Shown piece after piece: positions 1 to 8,027 of a stretch of DNA of 64,000 nucleotides. Origin of the DNA: Bacteroidales bacterium (GTDB lineage Bacteria > Bacteroidota > Bacteroidia > Bacteroidales > UBA932); contig JAFRRA010000004.1 of NCBI GenBank assembly GCA_017428325.1, forward strand, positions 124,001 to 188,000. Reading direction: 5' to 3'. Position numbers and translations under genes: made by a program. Within the stretch, counting starts at the first letter, position 1; the number at the start of each line of letters is the position of its first letter. The notes under the pieces were generated by a model, which saw nothing but the letters and a program-made list of their open reading frames with translations, made no database searches and had not been told where the DNA came from.

Positions 1-627
1 ATACTCATCGGTGTTAAGCGGCTTCAGTGTCTTGTCTCCCTTAGGGTCATAGTTCCAGAACATCAGGTTCTGGTAAACCCCTATCCCATCATCACCGTCC
101 CATAACCTGTGGTATGCAAGGCCTATTGCCCAGGTTTCAGGATAGAAGAACTGCCAGGCTTTAAGGCGGAAATTATCATTGTAGTCCGCATTTTCATAAA
201 AATCCTCTACTAAAGAAATGAAATGATTGGCTTCATCTTCCACTATGGTTGCTTTGGTATTGCCGTTTAAACAAGCCAGCAGCATCGGCATAGGATAAAC
301 CTCGGCGATTGCCTTTAAAATTGCCTTCATGTCAGGGACATCGGAGGTTTCCTGTCCGGGAACCACGATGCTCAGTTTCCTCCATGCATTGTTAACCCCG
401 TGTTCAATAACATCCCCGTCGAGCGGATTCTTGCGGATCTTCCCCAGAGGGGTAATTGTCAAGCTGTCAGCGGTGGCATACAGCTTCTCGACATCAAGGG
501 TGTCAGCGGCTGCAGGTGTGACTTTATCCTGATTGTTGGCCTCGGTAGCCGGAGTATTGTTCTTGCAGTAGGACAGCAGCATTGCGGCACACCCGGCAAA
601 CGCAATCAAATACAGCAGTTTTTTCAT
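1..627 (-). CDS. Hypothetical lipoprotein, C-terminus off the left edge
   Basis: Reading the minus strand from the ATG at 625-627, the frame stays open for 209 codons to the window edge, so the 3' end is missing. The N-terminus MKKLLYLIAFAGCAAMLLSYC is a lipoprotein signal peptide with lipobox LSYC, so the mature protein should be acylated and attached to the envelope. After a Thr/Asn/Ala-rich linker comes a globular part rich in aromatic residues (positions about 150-200). I do not recognise the family. It starts 4 nt after the GDPD/PIG-L gene stops and is probably the third gene of a dcuB-led operon. Confidence 0.75.
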   Translation of the reverse strand, partial: MKKLLYLIAFAGCAAMLLSYCKNNTPATEANNQDKVTPAAADTLDVEKLYATADSLTITPLGKIRKNPLDGDVIEHGVNNAWRKLSIVVPGQETSDVPDMKAILKAIAEVYPMPMLLACLNGNTKATIVEDEANHFISLVEDFYENADYNDNFRLKAWQFFYPETWAIGLAYHRLWDGDDGIGVYQNLMFWNYDPKGDKTLKPLNTDEY

Positions 628-631
628 AGAT

Positions 632-2071
632 TTATTTTGTTTTAAGGTTTAATGACTCAAAAATCCTGTTGCCGTCAGTCTGGCGGACGAATGCCTCGGC
701 AGCTTTGCAGCGGTTCTCGATACCGCGGAACACTTCCATAGGCGTGTGCCATCCCTCAAACAGTGGCGGCATATCCTGGCTTACGTGGCACCAGCAGGCA
801 TTGTGCTTTTCTTCAACAACCGATGAAATATCCACATAATCAGTAGGCTGGAAGTTCTGTGTCTGAGTTCCGCTCATTACTTCGAAATAATACAGGTCAA
901 AGACACGGCCGCTTCTTCTCCAACTGTCATAAACCAGTATAGAGCAAATGCGGTGGTCTCTGTGCCCGTCTATAGGCCAGTGTGTAAAGACTATATCCGG
1001 CTCCTCTTCTCTAATGAGCTTTAGCATCTCATCATAACGCTCCTTGGTTATCTCTGTCTGTCCGTCAATTTGTGTCATAAAGCGGTATTCGGCACCCGTG
1101 ACAGCACAGGCATTTCTTGCCTCTTCGCTCCTTATGGCTGCAGCCTCATCGTTATTCTTGCCAGCTATACCTGCCTCACCCCTTGTCAGATACACGCACT
1201 TGACATCATAGCCGGCTCTCTTCATAAGGATCATAGTTCCGCCGCAGCCTGTCTCAGGATCATCGGGATGGGCTCCGATTATCAGCACTTTCTTAGGAAG
1301 GGTTCCGTCTATTATCTGTTGGGCGGTGACAGGGTTGTTGGTGGTTATCTGGTCCACACCTAAATCCACCATACGCTTGATGTCTGCTTTCCTGTCCACT
1401 GTCCAGACATTGACATCCATACCGAGACTGTGAGCCTGCCCAACCCATTCAGGATGCTTGTCGAATACAGAATAATGGTAATCCAAGCCTTTTATGCCCA
1501 AGGCCTTCAGCTCCTGAGGAGATTTCTCTCCCCCAAGATACTGGACCACTGTCTTCGGATACTTCTTGGCTGCCGCCTTGCACACTTCCAGGCTGAAGGA
1601 GATAATTGTCATATCGTCCATATTCATCCTGTGCTTCTTTAAAGCCTCGGCAACCTTCTCGAATACAGGAAGATATCCACCCTTGTCGCGATAATCCTCC
1701 TTGATTTCAAGCACAGGGCGGATCTTGCATTTCTTTATCAGCGACAAGTATTCGTCCAGTGAAGGCGGGGCCTCACCGTTGGAAAGCCTCTCCCCTCTCA
1801 CTGTTTCGAATGTCTCTTTCTGCACATCGGGAAGTGATACGATCCTCGGACCGTGGCAGACTATAAGCTGGTTGTCTGAAGTCAAATTAACATCAAACTC
1901 AGAGCCATATGCCCCTATGCTGTCCGCAGCCCTGTAAGACGCTAGGGAATTGTGCGGAAGGATGTTCCCCTTAATATTCCAGTATCCCCTGTGGGCTATG
2001 ACCTTAGGCTGGGCGTAAAGGACCGCAGCCTGGCTCAGAATGACTGCAAGGATTAAGATTATTCTACGCAT
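632..2071 (-). CDS. Secreted glycerophosphodiester phosphodiesterase / PIG-L deacetylase fusion
   Basis: 479 aa with a signal peptide (residues 1-20, cut after LYA). Domain 1 (about 23-255) is a GDPD TIM barrel: HRG at 27-29, the metal-binding pair E58/D60 in EFDVNLTSD, catalytic H73, and a later LEIKED glutamate. The usual PENT segment reads PHNS, which loses no metal ligand. Domain 2 (about 262-479) is a PIG-L/LmbE-type zinc de-N-acetylase: AHPDDPE, then HWPIDGHRDHR supplying the other ligands. The GDPD part should hydrolyse glycerophosphodiesters, and the PIG-L part should deacetylate N-acetylglucosamine-type amino sugars. The natural substrate is unknown; a phospho-linked amino sugar attacked by both domains is an inference. 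It sits 9 nt downstream of the Dcu transporter in the same orientation. Confidence 0.88.
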   Translation of the reverse strand: MRRIILILAVILSQAAVLYAQPKVIAHRGYWNIKGNILPHNSLASYRAADSIGAYGSEFDVNLTSDNQLIVCHGPRIVSLPDVQKETFETVRGERLSNGEAPPSLDEYLSLIKKCKIRPVLEIKEDYRDKGGYLPVFEKVAEALKKHRMNMDDMTIISFSLEVCKAAAKKYPKTVVQYLGGEKSPQELKALGIKGLDYHYSVFDKHPEWVGQAHSLGMDVNVWTVDRKADIKRMVDLGVDQITTNNPVTAQQIIDGTLPKKVLIIGAHPDDPETGCGGTMILMKRAGYDVKCVYLTRGEAGIAGKNNDEAAAIRSEEARNACAVTGAEYRFMTQIDGQTEITKERYDEMLKLIREEEPDIVFTHWPIDGHRDHRICSILVYDSWRRSGRVFDLYYFEVMSGTQTQNFQPTDYVDISSVVEEKHNACWCHVSQDMPPLFEGWHTPMEVFRGIENRCKAAEAFVRQTDGNRIFESLNLKTK

Positions 2072-2080
2072 AAATATGTC

Positions 2081-3466
2081 TTATTGGATGAAACCGGCAA
2101 AATAGCCGGAGAATACCGTTGTCGTGAGAAGGTAGCCTATTACTGTGGAAACAGTCACGGAAATAAGGCCAGGTATCATAAAGCTATGGTTAAGCAGATA
2201 CTTGCCTATCACCGTGGTACCACTACGGTCAAAGTTTACGGTTGCGATATCCGACGGATAGTTAGGAATGAAGAAGTATCCGTAAACGCTCGGGAGGATA
2301 CCCAGAAGAACCGGACCGGCAATACCGAGTTCGTAGGCCAAAGGAAGCATGGCCACAACCACGGCTCCCTGGGAATTGATAAGCACGCTCACCAGGAAGA
2401 ACACGAAAGCGATTGACCAAGGGTAATTGGATACCAGGTCTGCCAGCATTAGCTTCATCTGGTCCAGATAGTTGCTGAAATAAGTATCTGCCAACCAGGC
2501 GATTCCGTAGATAGCCACAACTGCAACCATTCCGCTCTGCCAAACTGCCCCGCCGACAGCCTTCTTAGGCTCAGCCCTGCAGAACATAATGTTTGCGGCA
2601 GCAGCCGTAAGCATTATGATCTGGATGATTATGTTCATCTTAGGGATGCCCATATGCTGTGCAAGTGTGATGCTCTCCCCGTTCTTGTCCACGTGGATCA
2701 TCTGGCAGAAAGCGAAGAAAACGATTACAAGCAATGCTCCCAGGAACACGTATACCGACCTCTTGGCGCTCTTGCTGATCTTCTTGTCCAGGGTTGTGGC
2801 GCTGTTGCCGTACATATACTTATAGGTCTCAGGATCTGACTTCCTGCGCAGGAAATCTGCATCCTTGTCAAGGTCTTTTCCTCTGCGATACGAGTAAATG
2901 GAAGCGCAGATCAGGCCGCAAAGGCAGGCCGGAATCGTGATCATCAGAACCTGCGGGATAGACACCATAAAACCGTTGGCATTGGAAATGGTTACGAAAG
3001 CCACAACGGCGGCCGCGATCGGAGAACATGTAATACCCACCTGAGAAGCTATGGAAGCCACTCCGCAAGGCCTTTCCGGACGGATATTCTTCTTGAGGGC
3101 TATATCGCAGATGATAGGCATCAGTGTATAGACGACGTGCCCGGTTCCTACCAGGACGGTAAGGAAAAAAGTGGTAATCGGAGCCAGGAAAGTAATGTTT
3201 CCGGGATGTTTCCTCAGCATCTTCTCCGCAATCTGTATCATCCAGTCCATACCGCCCGAGGCCTGGAGTGTTCCGGCGCAGGTTACTGCTGCGATGATTA
3301 TGTAGATTACGTCTGTTGGGGGAGTTCCCGGCTTCATCCCGAAGCCAAAGACCAGAATGGCCAGGCCTATGCCTGAGATTGCGCCCAGTGCAAGACTGCC
3401 ATAACGGGAACCGACATACAGTGCCGCAAGCACTATGAGCAGTTCTATTATCATTATGGTACTCAT
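2081..3466 (-). CDS. dcuB: Anaerobic C4-dicarboxylate transporter, DcuA/DcuB type
   Basis: 461 aa of almost uninterrupted hydrophobic helices, starting without a cleavable signal. The N-terminal run GSRYGSLALGAISGIGL, the segment TGHVVYTLMPIICDIA and the loop RPERPCGVASIASQVGI are characteristic of the Dcu family. These carriers exchange fumarate, malate or aspartate for succinate during anaerobic fumarate respiration, or take up aspartate. A TAnnTTTG element lies 23 nt before the start codon. It is first in a likely three-gene minus-strand operon with the GDPD/PIG-L fusion and a lipoprotein. DcuA versus DcuB cannot be decided from sequence alone, so the symbol is provisional. Confidence 0.87.
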   Translation of the reverse strand: MSTIMIIELLIVLAALYVGSRYGSLALGAISGIGLAILVFGFGMKPGTPPTDVIYIIIAAVTCAGTLQASGGMDWMIQIAEKMLRKHPGNITFLAPITTFFLTVLVGTGHVVYTLMPIICDIALKKNIRPERPCGVASIASQVGITCSPIAAAVVAFVTISNANGFMVSIPQVLMITIPACLCGLICASIYSYRRGKDLDKDADFLRRKSDPETYKYMYGNSATTLDKKISKSAKRSVYVFLGALLVIVFFAFCQMIHVDKNGESITLAQHMGIPKMNIIIQIIMLTAAAANIMFCRAEPKKAVGGAVWQSGMVAVVAIYGIAWLADTYFSNYLDQMKLMLADLVSNYPWSIAFVFFLVSVLINSQGAVVVAMLPLAYELGIAGPVLLGILPSVYGYFFIPNYPSDIATVNFDRSGTTVIGKYLLNHSFMIPGLISVTVSTVIGYLLTTTVFSGYFAGFIQ

Positions 3467-3488
3467 ATCGTTGAAATATATGTTACCT

Positions 3489-3496
3489 CAAAGATA
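3489..3496 (-). promoter_or_regulatory. Candidate -7 element of dcuB promoter
   Basis: The minus strand reads TATCTTTG, a match to the Bacteroides -7 consensus TAnnTTTG, in the 74-nt gap upstream of dcuB. No clear TTG is seen 19-20 nt upstream, so the -33 element is weak. Transcription would start roughly 15 nt before the ATG. Confidence 0.5.
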
Positions 3497-3540
3497 ATCT
3501 TTTCTGCCCACAGAAACTATAGCGCGGCTAAACTTTTTGC

Positions 3541-4890
3541 CTAGAAGGTAAAATCAACTCCAAGTCCAATTACACTGTTTGTGCGGCTGTAAGTGGAATA
3601 ACCAGGATTAGGCGTATTCGACTTGGTATGGTCCTGATAGAAGGAATGGAAGTAAGAAGCATTGACAGTCACGTGATCTGACACTTTTACCCCTACTCCA
3701 AATCCGACAGAAGTACAGCTGAGGTTGAAATTCATATCTGAATAGTTTTCTTCCTTCTGGCTGTAGAATGTATGCTGGATTCCGGCGCTAACCTCCACCA
3801 TCTTAGTCACATCATATTCCACGCCGAAAGTCAACTCATCCGTATCCTTCAGCAAATCAGTGTTCCACTGCTTTGTATCAAGGTCGAAATAGTGGTTATA
3901 TCCGGCATCTATCCTCAGGTAAGGAAGAGGGCTTACCTCAACTCCTAATGCCAGCATGGATGGCATGTCGGCATTGTGCTTTGCCTTGTCCAGATATTTG
4001 GAGAATGTCGGCAGGCCTGCTGCCAGATTGTTGAACGCGTCGTTGTTCTTCGCCTTGCTCTCAACTTCCAGACGGGTTCTGAACTCATATCTGAGAGCCA
4101 GATTCAAATACTGGTTCGGGCGGAAATCCACTCCTATGATAGGAGCAATGCCGAATCCGCTCTGCCTGCAGTCAAGGAGATAGGTATTGTCAGCATTGAC
4201 TATTATTCCGCCTGCAGTGCGGAAAGTAATGTCTTCAACACTTCCCTTGAAATGGTTTGAAGCTATGATTCCCCTCAGACCAAGACTGACGCTAAGTTTA
4301 TCCCCGATCTTGCGGGCAGCACCAACTGTGACTCCATAATAGAATGACTTTCCCTCAACCCACTGGTTAAGGCTGTAACCTCCGAAGGGCATTCCCTTTT
4401 CCGCCATTTTCTTCATACCCATCTGGCCCACAAGGGCTTCAAAGGCCCCTATTCCTTGATTGAACTTGCATTCTCCGCCTCCTCCGATAACTCCGAATCC
4501 AAACTGGAAAGACCAGTCACCCATATTGTAGGCGGCAAAAAGGGATGGCTGAATCAAAACGTCTACCTTGCCCCTGAACCTGCGGCTGAATGATCCGTCA
4601 GCCTCAGCGATGCCTGGGTTCAGATAGTTGGCGCCATATAACGACCCGTAATTGGAATACACATCTCTTTTCTGGTGAGGGCTCTGCCAGTTAAACTGGA
4701 AGTGCCATCCTTCTTTCATGAACGATACTCCGGCAGGATTATAATAAACTCCGTCTATCCCTACAGCTCCCGTGCGGGAAGGATTTCTCAGGAATCTTAT
4801 GCTCTGGTTTGTGTTGGTAAGGTAATCGCCGGCATATACCACCGGTGCAACGGCCATAAGGACCGCTGTCAAAAGCAAAAGTCTTTTCAT
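3541..4890 (-). CDS. OmpP1/FadL-family outer membrane transporter
   Basis: 449 aa from the ATG at 4888-4890, chosen because it begins the signal peptide MKRLLLLTAVLMAVAPVVYA; an upstream ATG at 4947 would add a non-signal leader. The mature start, with RFLRNPSRTGAVGIDGVYYNPAG, is the conserved hatch/N-terminal segment of Bacteroidota FadL-like proteins, followed by alternating amphipathic beta strands. The C-terminus ends in ...SVIGLGVDFTF with the aromatic last residue expected for BAM-assembled barrels. FadL relatives carry hydrophobic compounds across the outer membrane; the substrate here is unknown. The gene follows the 4907-5827 gene by 16 nt and is probably co-transcribed with it. Confidence 0.88.
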   Translation of the reverse strand: MKRLLLLTAVLMAVAPVVYAGDYLTNTNQSIRFLRNPSRTGAVGIDGVYYNPAGVSFMKEGWHFQFNWQSPHQKRDVYSNYGSLYGANYLNPGIAEADGSFSRRFRGKVDVLIQPSLFAAYNMGDWSFQFGFGVIGGGGECKFNQGIGAFEALVGQMGMKKMAEKGMPFGGYSLNQWVEGKSFYYGVTVGAARKIGDKLSVSLGLRGIIASNHFKGSVEDITFRTAGGIIVNADNTYLLDCRQSGFGIAPIIGVDFRPNQYLNLALRYEFRTRLEVESKAKNNDAFNNLAAGLPTFSKYLDKAKHNADMPSMLALGVEVSPLPYLRIDAGYNHYFDLDTKQWNTDLLKDTDELTFGVEYDVTKMVEVSAGIQHTFYSQKEENYSDMNFNLSCTSVGFGVGVKVSDHVTVNASYFHSFYQDHTKSNTPNPGYSTYSRTNSVIGLGVDFTF

Positions 4891-4906
4891 AGGTAACAAA
4901 AATGGA

Positions 4907-5827
4907 TCAGTGTCTTGAAATAATAAGAAGTTCAGTGCCGTTGTCAAGGCATTTCTTGATGTCCTTTCCGCCGCTTACAACCTTGCAGTAGCTTACATCG
5001 GGACCCTGGATTTCCTTAACCCTGATTCTGCCAAGGTAATGCCTGGAAGTGCGTCCGTTTATGTAAGTTATCTGGTAAACTCCGAAAGTCAGGTCAACAT
5101 ATACTCCGTGGGAGTATCCCAAGTCTATGTATACTTCCTTCTGCTTGTTGTTTCGATCAGCACCAACTTCGATGATATCTGCAGTCAGAGGATAAACCTC
5201 GTCATAATACCTGGCAACATAGCCCGGCACATATGAAATAGCCCTCTCGAGTGCCTTCTGGCGGGATCCGAACCAGCTGGAAGAAGACTCGTTACTTTCC
5301 ACACTGAAAGTGTTGCTGTTGATTACATTGCCGTTCAGGTCCTTGAGGGTAAGAGTGAAGAGGATTACAGCCCTGTATTCCTCGGTAGTGGTCTTCTTTA
5401 CCTTTCCATCCTTTTCCTTTTTCTCATGGGTTACCGTTTTTGCGGTAGTCGTGATGCTTGCAACGTTACCGTCTATCGTAAGGGCATATTCTCCATTGTC
5501 AGAATTTTCGTCAAACATCCTGTCATAAACCTTGAAGCGGAAAGCCGAGGCCAGGCCCTTTACTATCTGTGAGGTAACAGCATCGGCATAACCGTCGTGA
5601 TCTTCAGTGAATTCGCCTGAAACTACAGATGCGATGACATCCAGAACCTTGGAACTTGTTTTAACATTCTTGCTCTTTGGCGTGTAGTAGATATCGCCCA
5701 CATAAAGGTCAAAACAGTGATTTCTGTCAAAGGCTTTCTCCTGCTCCTGTGCCATGGAACGGCCCGGAACCATCAGAAAACCTGAAGCCAAAACTGTAAA
5801 CAATACAGCAAAATTCAACTTTCTCAT
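4907..5827 (-). CDS. Exported protein of unknown function, FlgT-like C-terminus possible
   Basis: 306 aa from the ATG at 5825-5827, which begins the signal peptide MRKLNFAVLFTVLASGFLMV...SMAQ; the frame is open further upstream but that part runs over the promoter. The middle (about 70-200) has an acidic and Lys/Thr-rich stretch around EKKEKDGKVKKTTTEEY and a beta-rich region. The C-terminal 80 residues (GYSHGVYVDLTFGVYQI, then LGRIRVKEIQGPDVSYCKV, then a Gly-rich end) have the pattern of FlgT/CsgG-associated C-terminal domains that describe a turn-rich beta fold. That resemblance is by eye and weak. It precedes the FadL-like gene in the same operon, so a periplasmic or outer membrane role is likely. 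Confidence 0.72.
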   Translation of the reverse strand: MRKLNFAVLFTVLASGFLMVPGRSMAQEQEKAFDRNHCFDLYVGDIYYTPKSKNVKTSSKVLDVIASVVSGEFTEDHDGYADAVTSQIVKGLASAFRFKVYDRMFDENSDNGEYALTIDGNVASITTTAKTVTHEKKEKDGKVKKTTTEEYRAVILFTLTLKDLNGNVINSNTFSVESNESSSSWFGSRQKALERAISYVPGYVARYYDEVYPLTADIIEVGADRNNKQKEVYIDLGYSHGVYVDLTFGVYQITYINGRTSRHYLGRIRVKEIQGPDVSYCKVVSGGKDIKKCLDNGTELLIISRH

Positions 5828-5851
5828 ATGCATAAATATTAAATATGCCTG

Positions 5852-5859
5852 CAAAGATA
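5852..5859 (-). promoter_or_regulatory. Candidate -7 element for the 4907-5827 gene
   Basis: The minus strand reads TATCTTTG, matching TAnnTTTG, 24 nt before the ATG at 5827. It lies in the divergent gap shared with the plus-strand lipoprotein gene. The -33 element is not obvious. Confidence 0.5.
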
Positions 5860-5889
5860 GATTAAAATCCATTATAAACCTTTTTTTCT

Positions 5890-5897
5890 TATTTTTG
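5890..5897 (+). promoter_or_regulatory. Candidate -7 element for the lipoprotein/DUF5723 pair
   Basis: TATTTTTG matches TAnnTTTG and sits 27 nt before the ATG at 5925, in an AT-rich divergent gap. No TTG at the ideal spacing. Confidence 0.4.
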
Positions 5898-5924
5898 GGA
5901 AATGCTCCATCATTCAATAAAAAA

Positions 5925-6611
5925 ATGAATTCTATGAAAAAGACATCATCCAGGGTTTTGATCCCGCTCCTGTTTTGCCTGCTTGCGTCGTGTTCAGTTG
6001 ACAAGGATTACGACCTCAGCGAGAAGAACATAGACTACGAGATCAATGCCGGTTCTCAGGTGGCTGTCCCCATAGGCAGTTTCACTACATTGAGGATTAA
6101 CAACCTTCTTTCCGAGCATGCACGCCAGTATTTCACGAAAGACGATGACAGCAATTTCGTATATGACCCAATGGGGCAGGTCCTGACCGACTTCGAGCTG
6201 GGTCATTACGAGCTTCACGGGCTGGAATTCATCAATCTCGGAGACTTCGGCATTCCGGAAATCAAGTTTTACATAGTATTCCACAACACCTTGCCTTTCG
6301 AGTTTGACCTTAGCAGCCACGTACTGGATACTCTTGGGAATCAGATACCTGATGTCGTATCAATCCTTGATAATGTAACCCTGCCTCCAGGAACGGCAGA
6401 GACTCCGTCAGCCGCAGACGGCATACTTGTCATATCGCCGAAACAGACTCAGTCCGGTCTTGGATTTGACGGCTTCGACATTGTATTGAAGGTCAAATCC
6501 ATGCCAACCTCTTCCATGTTCATCGACAAGCACCTGGGCCTTGCTCTGAAAAATGTGAGGGTACAGCTTCCTAAAGGAATTAATTTCAGAATCAAGAAAA
6601 ATCAGCAATAG
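5925..6611 (+). CDS. Hypothetical lipoprotein upstream of DUF5723
   Basis: 228 aa from the ATG at 5925 (a second in-frame ATG at 5934 gives MKKTSSRV...). The lipoprotein signal ends in lipobox LASC, followed by SVDKDYDLSEKNIDYEI. Earlier in-frame codons fall over the opposing gene and its promoter, so they are rejected. The mature part is beta-rich with short Pro/Gly turns (for example the VTLPPGTAE and VQLPKGINF segments), the style of Bacteroidota beta-sandwich lipoproteins. Function unknown. Its stop is 3 nt from the DUF5723 start, so the two are almost certainly co-transcribed and may work together at the outer membrane. Confidence 0.78.
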   Translation: MNSMKKTSSRVLIPLLFCLLASCSVDKDYDLSEKNIDYEINAGSQVAVPIGSFTTLRINNLLSEHARQYFTKDDDSNFVYDPMGQVLTDFELGHYELHGLEFINLGDFGIPEIKFYIVFHNTLPFEFDLSSHVLDTLGNQIPDVVSILDNVTLPPGTAETPSAADGILVISPKQTQSGLGFDGFDIVLKVKSMPTSSMFIDKHLGLALKNVRVQLPKGINFRIKKNQQ

Positions 6612-6614
6612 GAG

Positions 6615-8027
6615 ATGAGATCAGCCACAACCACCATAAAAGCACTGCTGGCATCTATGGCATTATTGCTGGCCAGTTATTCAGAAAGCCAGGGACAAGA
6701 CCTTCAGAGTGCATATTTCATAGACAACTATACCTATTCATATCATCTCAACCCTGCCTTCACCACCAAGAAGAGTTTCATTGGCGGACCTCTGAGCAAC
6801 CTGAATTCAGGTACCAACAGCAATGTGGGCCTTTCTACATTTTTCTATCCTCACGACGGCAAGCTGGCTACGTTCATGCACCCATCGGTAGACAGAGAGC
6901 AATTTCTTAGCAAACTGCACGAAACCAACAAGATAGGAATTAATATAAGCTACAATGTAGCATCAGTCGGATATTGGACAAAAGTCAGGAACAGGGATGT
7001 GTTCCAGACTTTTGACATCAGTTTGCGCAACAACACTTCCGCAAAGATTCCTTACGGCCTGTTCGATTTCATGAAGGGAGGCGGAGAGCACTTTGTATAT
7101 GACCTGTCAAATGTCTTTGGATATACCAGAACTTTCTTGGAATTTGCCAGTGGCGCCGCTGTAAAGTTTGACAAGCTGACCCTTGGAGCCAGGGCTAAGC
7201 TCCTTTTGGGAACCAACAAGATAGATTTAAAGGTCAATCATATGATTGCTGAGCTTGACGGCTTAAGCTGGAGTATTCAGTCTTATGGCAGTATCACAGG
7301 AGCAGGCGGCGGAATCAGCGACAAAACCAAGAAGGGCGCCCTGAGCGATGATTACGATGTAATGGATTGGGACGGAGTCAAATGGAAGCCATTTGGCTTT
7401 GGAGGCGTTGGCGGAGCTATTGACCTGGGAGTCAAATACGAAATCAACGATTACATAAATATATCGGCATCTGTGAACGACCTCGGTTTCATTGTATGGA
7501 GGAACAAGGTGAACGCTATAAATGCCGGAAAAACCTATATTATCCAGATGGAAGCCATAGATTCTGAGAAAGGCAGTATCCTGGGTGTGGTCAACGATGT
7601 AATCAACAAATTCAAAAGCGTTTACGAGTTCTTTCCGGAAAAGAATAACTTCTCGACTCAAAGCCTTAGCATAAATGCCAATCTTGGAGCGGAATTCAAA
7701 ATGCCGTTCTACAATAAAATGTCAGTAGGTATTCTGGCAACTACAAGGAACAGCCATGTAAACCGTTACAACGAGTTGAGGATGTCATTGAATGCAGCAC
7801 CGCTCAAATGGCTGAGTTTTTCCCTAAGCACCGCCTACACCACTTTCGGCTGGGAGTTGGGAGGCATGGTCAATGTATATGCCAAGAAGTTCAGCGCCTA
7901 TATCGGAAGCGACAGCTATTACTTCAACATGAACAGCCAGTTCATACCTCTGTATGAGGCAAATGTGCACGTTGTGCTAGGAGTGAACTATCTTCTTTCC
8001 AGAAACCCGTTCAAGAAAAGGCGCTAG
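6615..8027 (+). CDS. DUF5723-family outer membrane barrel protein
   Basis: 470 aa with a signal peptide (cut near SQGQ, residue 28). The mature start, YFIDNYTYSYHLNPAF followed by a Gly/Asn-rich stretch, is the hallmark of the DUF5723 family as I know it from Bacteroides. The rest alternates amphipathic strands, typical of a porin-like or PorV-type barrel. No enzymatic motif is visible, and the family's role is not established. It is paired with the lipoprotein gene just upstream. Its TAG stop at 8025-8027 overlaps the stop of the convergent DUF4421 gene within the palindrome CTAG. Confidence 0.8.
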   Translation: MRSATTTIKALLASMALLLASYSESQGQDLQSAYFIDNYTYSYHLNPAFTTKKSFIGGPLSNLNSGTNSNVGLSTFFYPHDGKLATFMHPSVDREQFLSKLHETNKIGINISYNVASVGYWTKVRNRDVFQTFDISLRNNTSAKIPYGLFDFMKGGGEHFVYDLSNVFGYTRTFLEFASGAAVKFDKLTLGARAKLLLGTNKIDLKVNHMIAELDGLSWSIQSYGSITGAGGGISDKTKKGALSDDYDVMDWDGVKWKPFGFGGVGGAIDLGVKYEINDYINISASVNDLGFIVWRNKVNAINAGKTYIIQMEAIDSEKGSILGVVNDVINKFKSVYEFFPEKNNFSTQSLSINANLGAEFKMPFYNKMSVGILATTRNSHVNRYNELRMSLNAAPLKWLSFSLSTAYTTFGWELGGMVNVYAKKFSAYIGSDSYYFNMNSQFIPLYEANVHVVLGVNYLLSRNPFKKRR

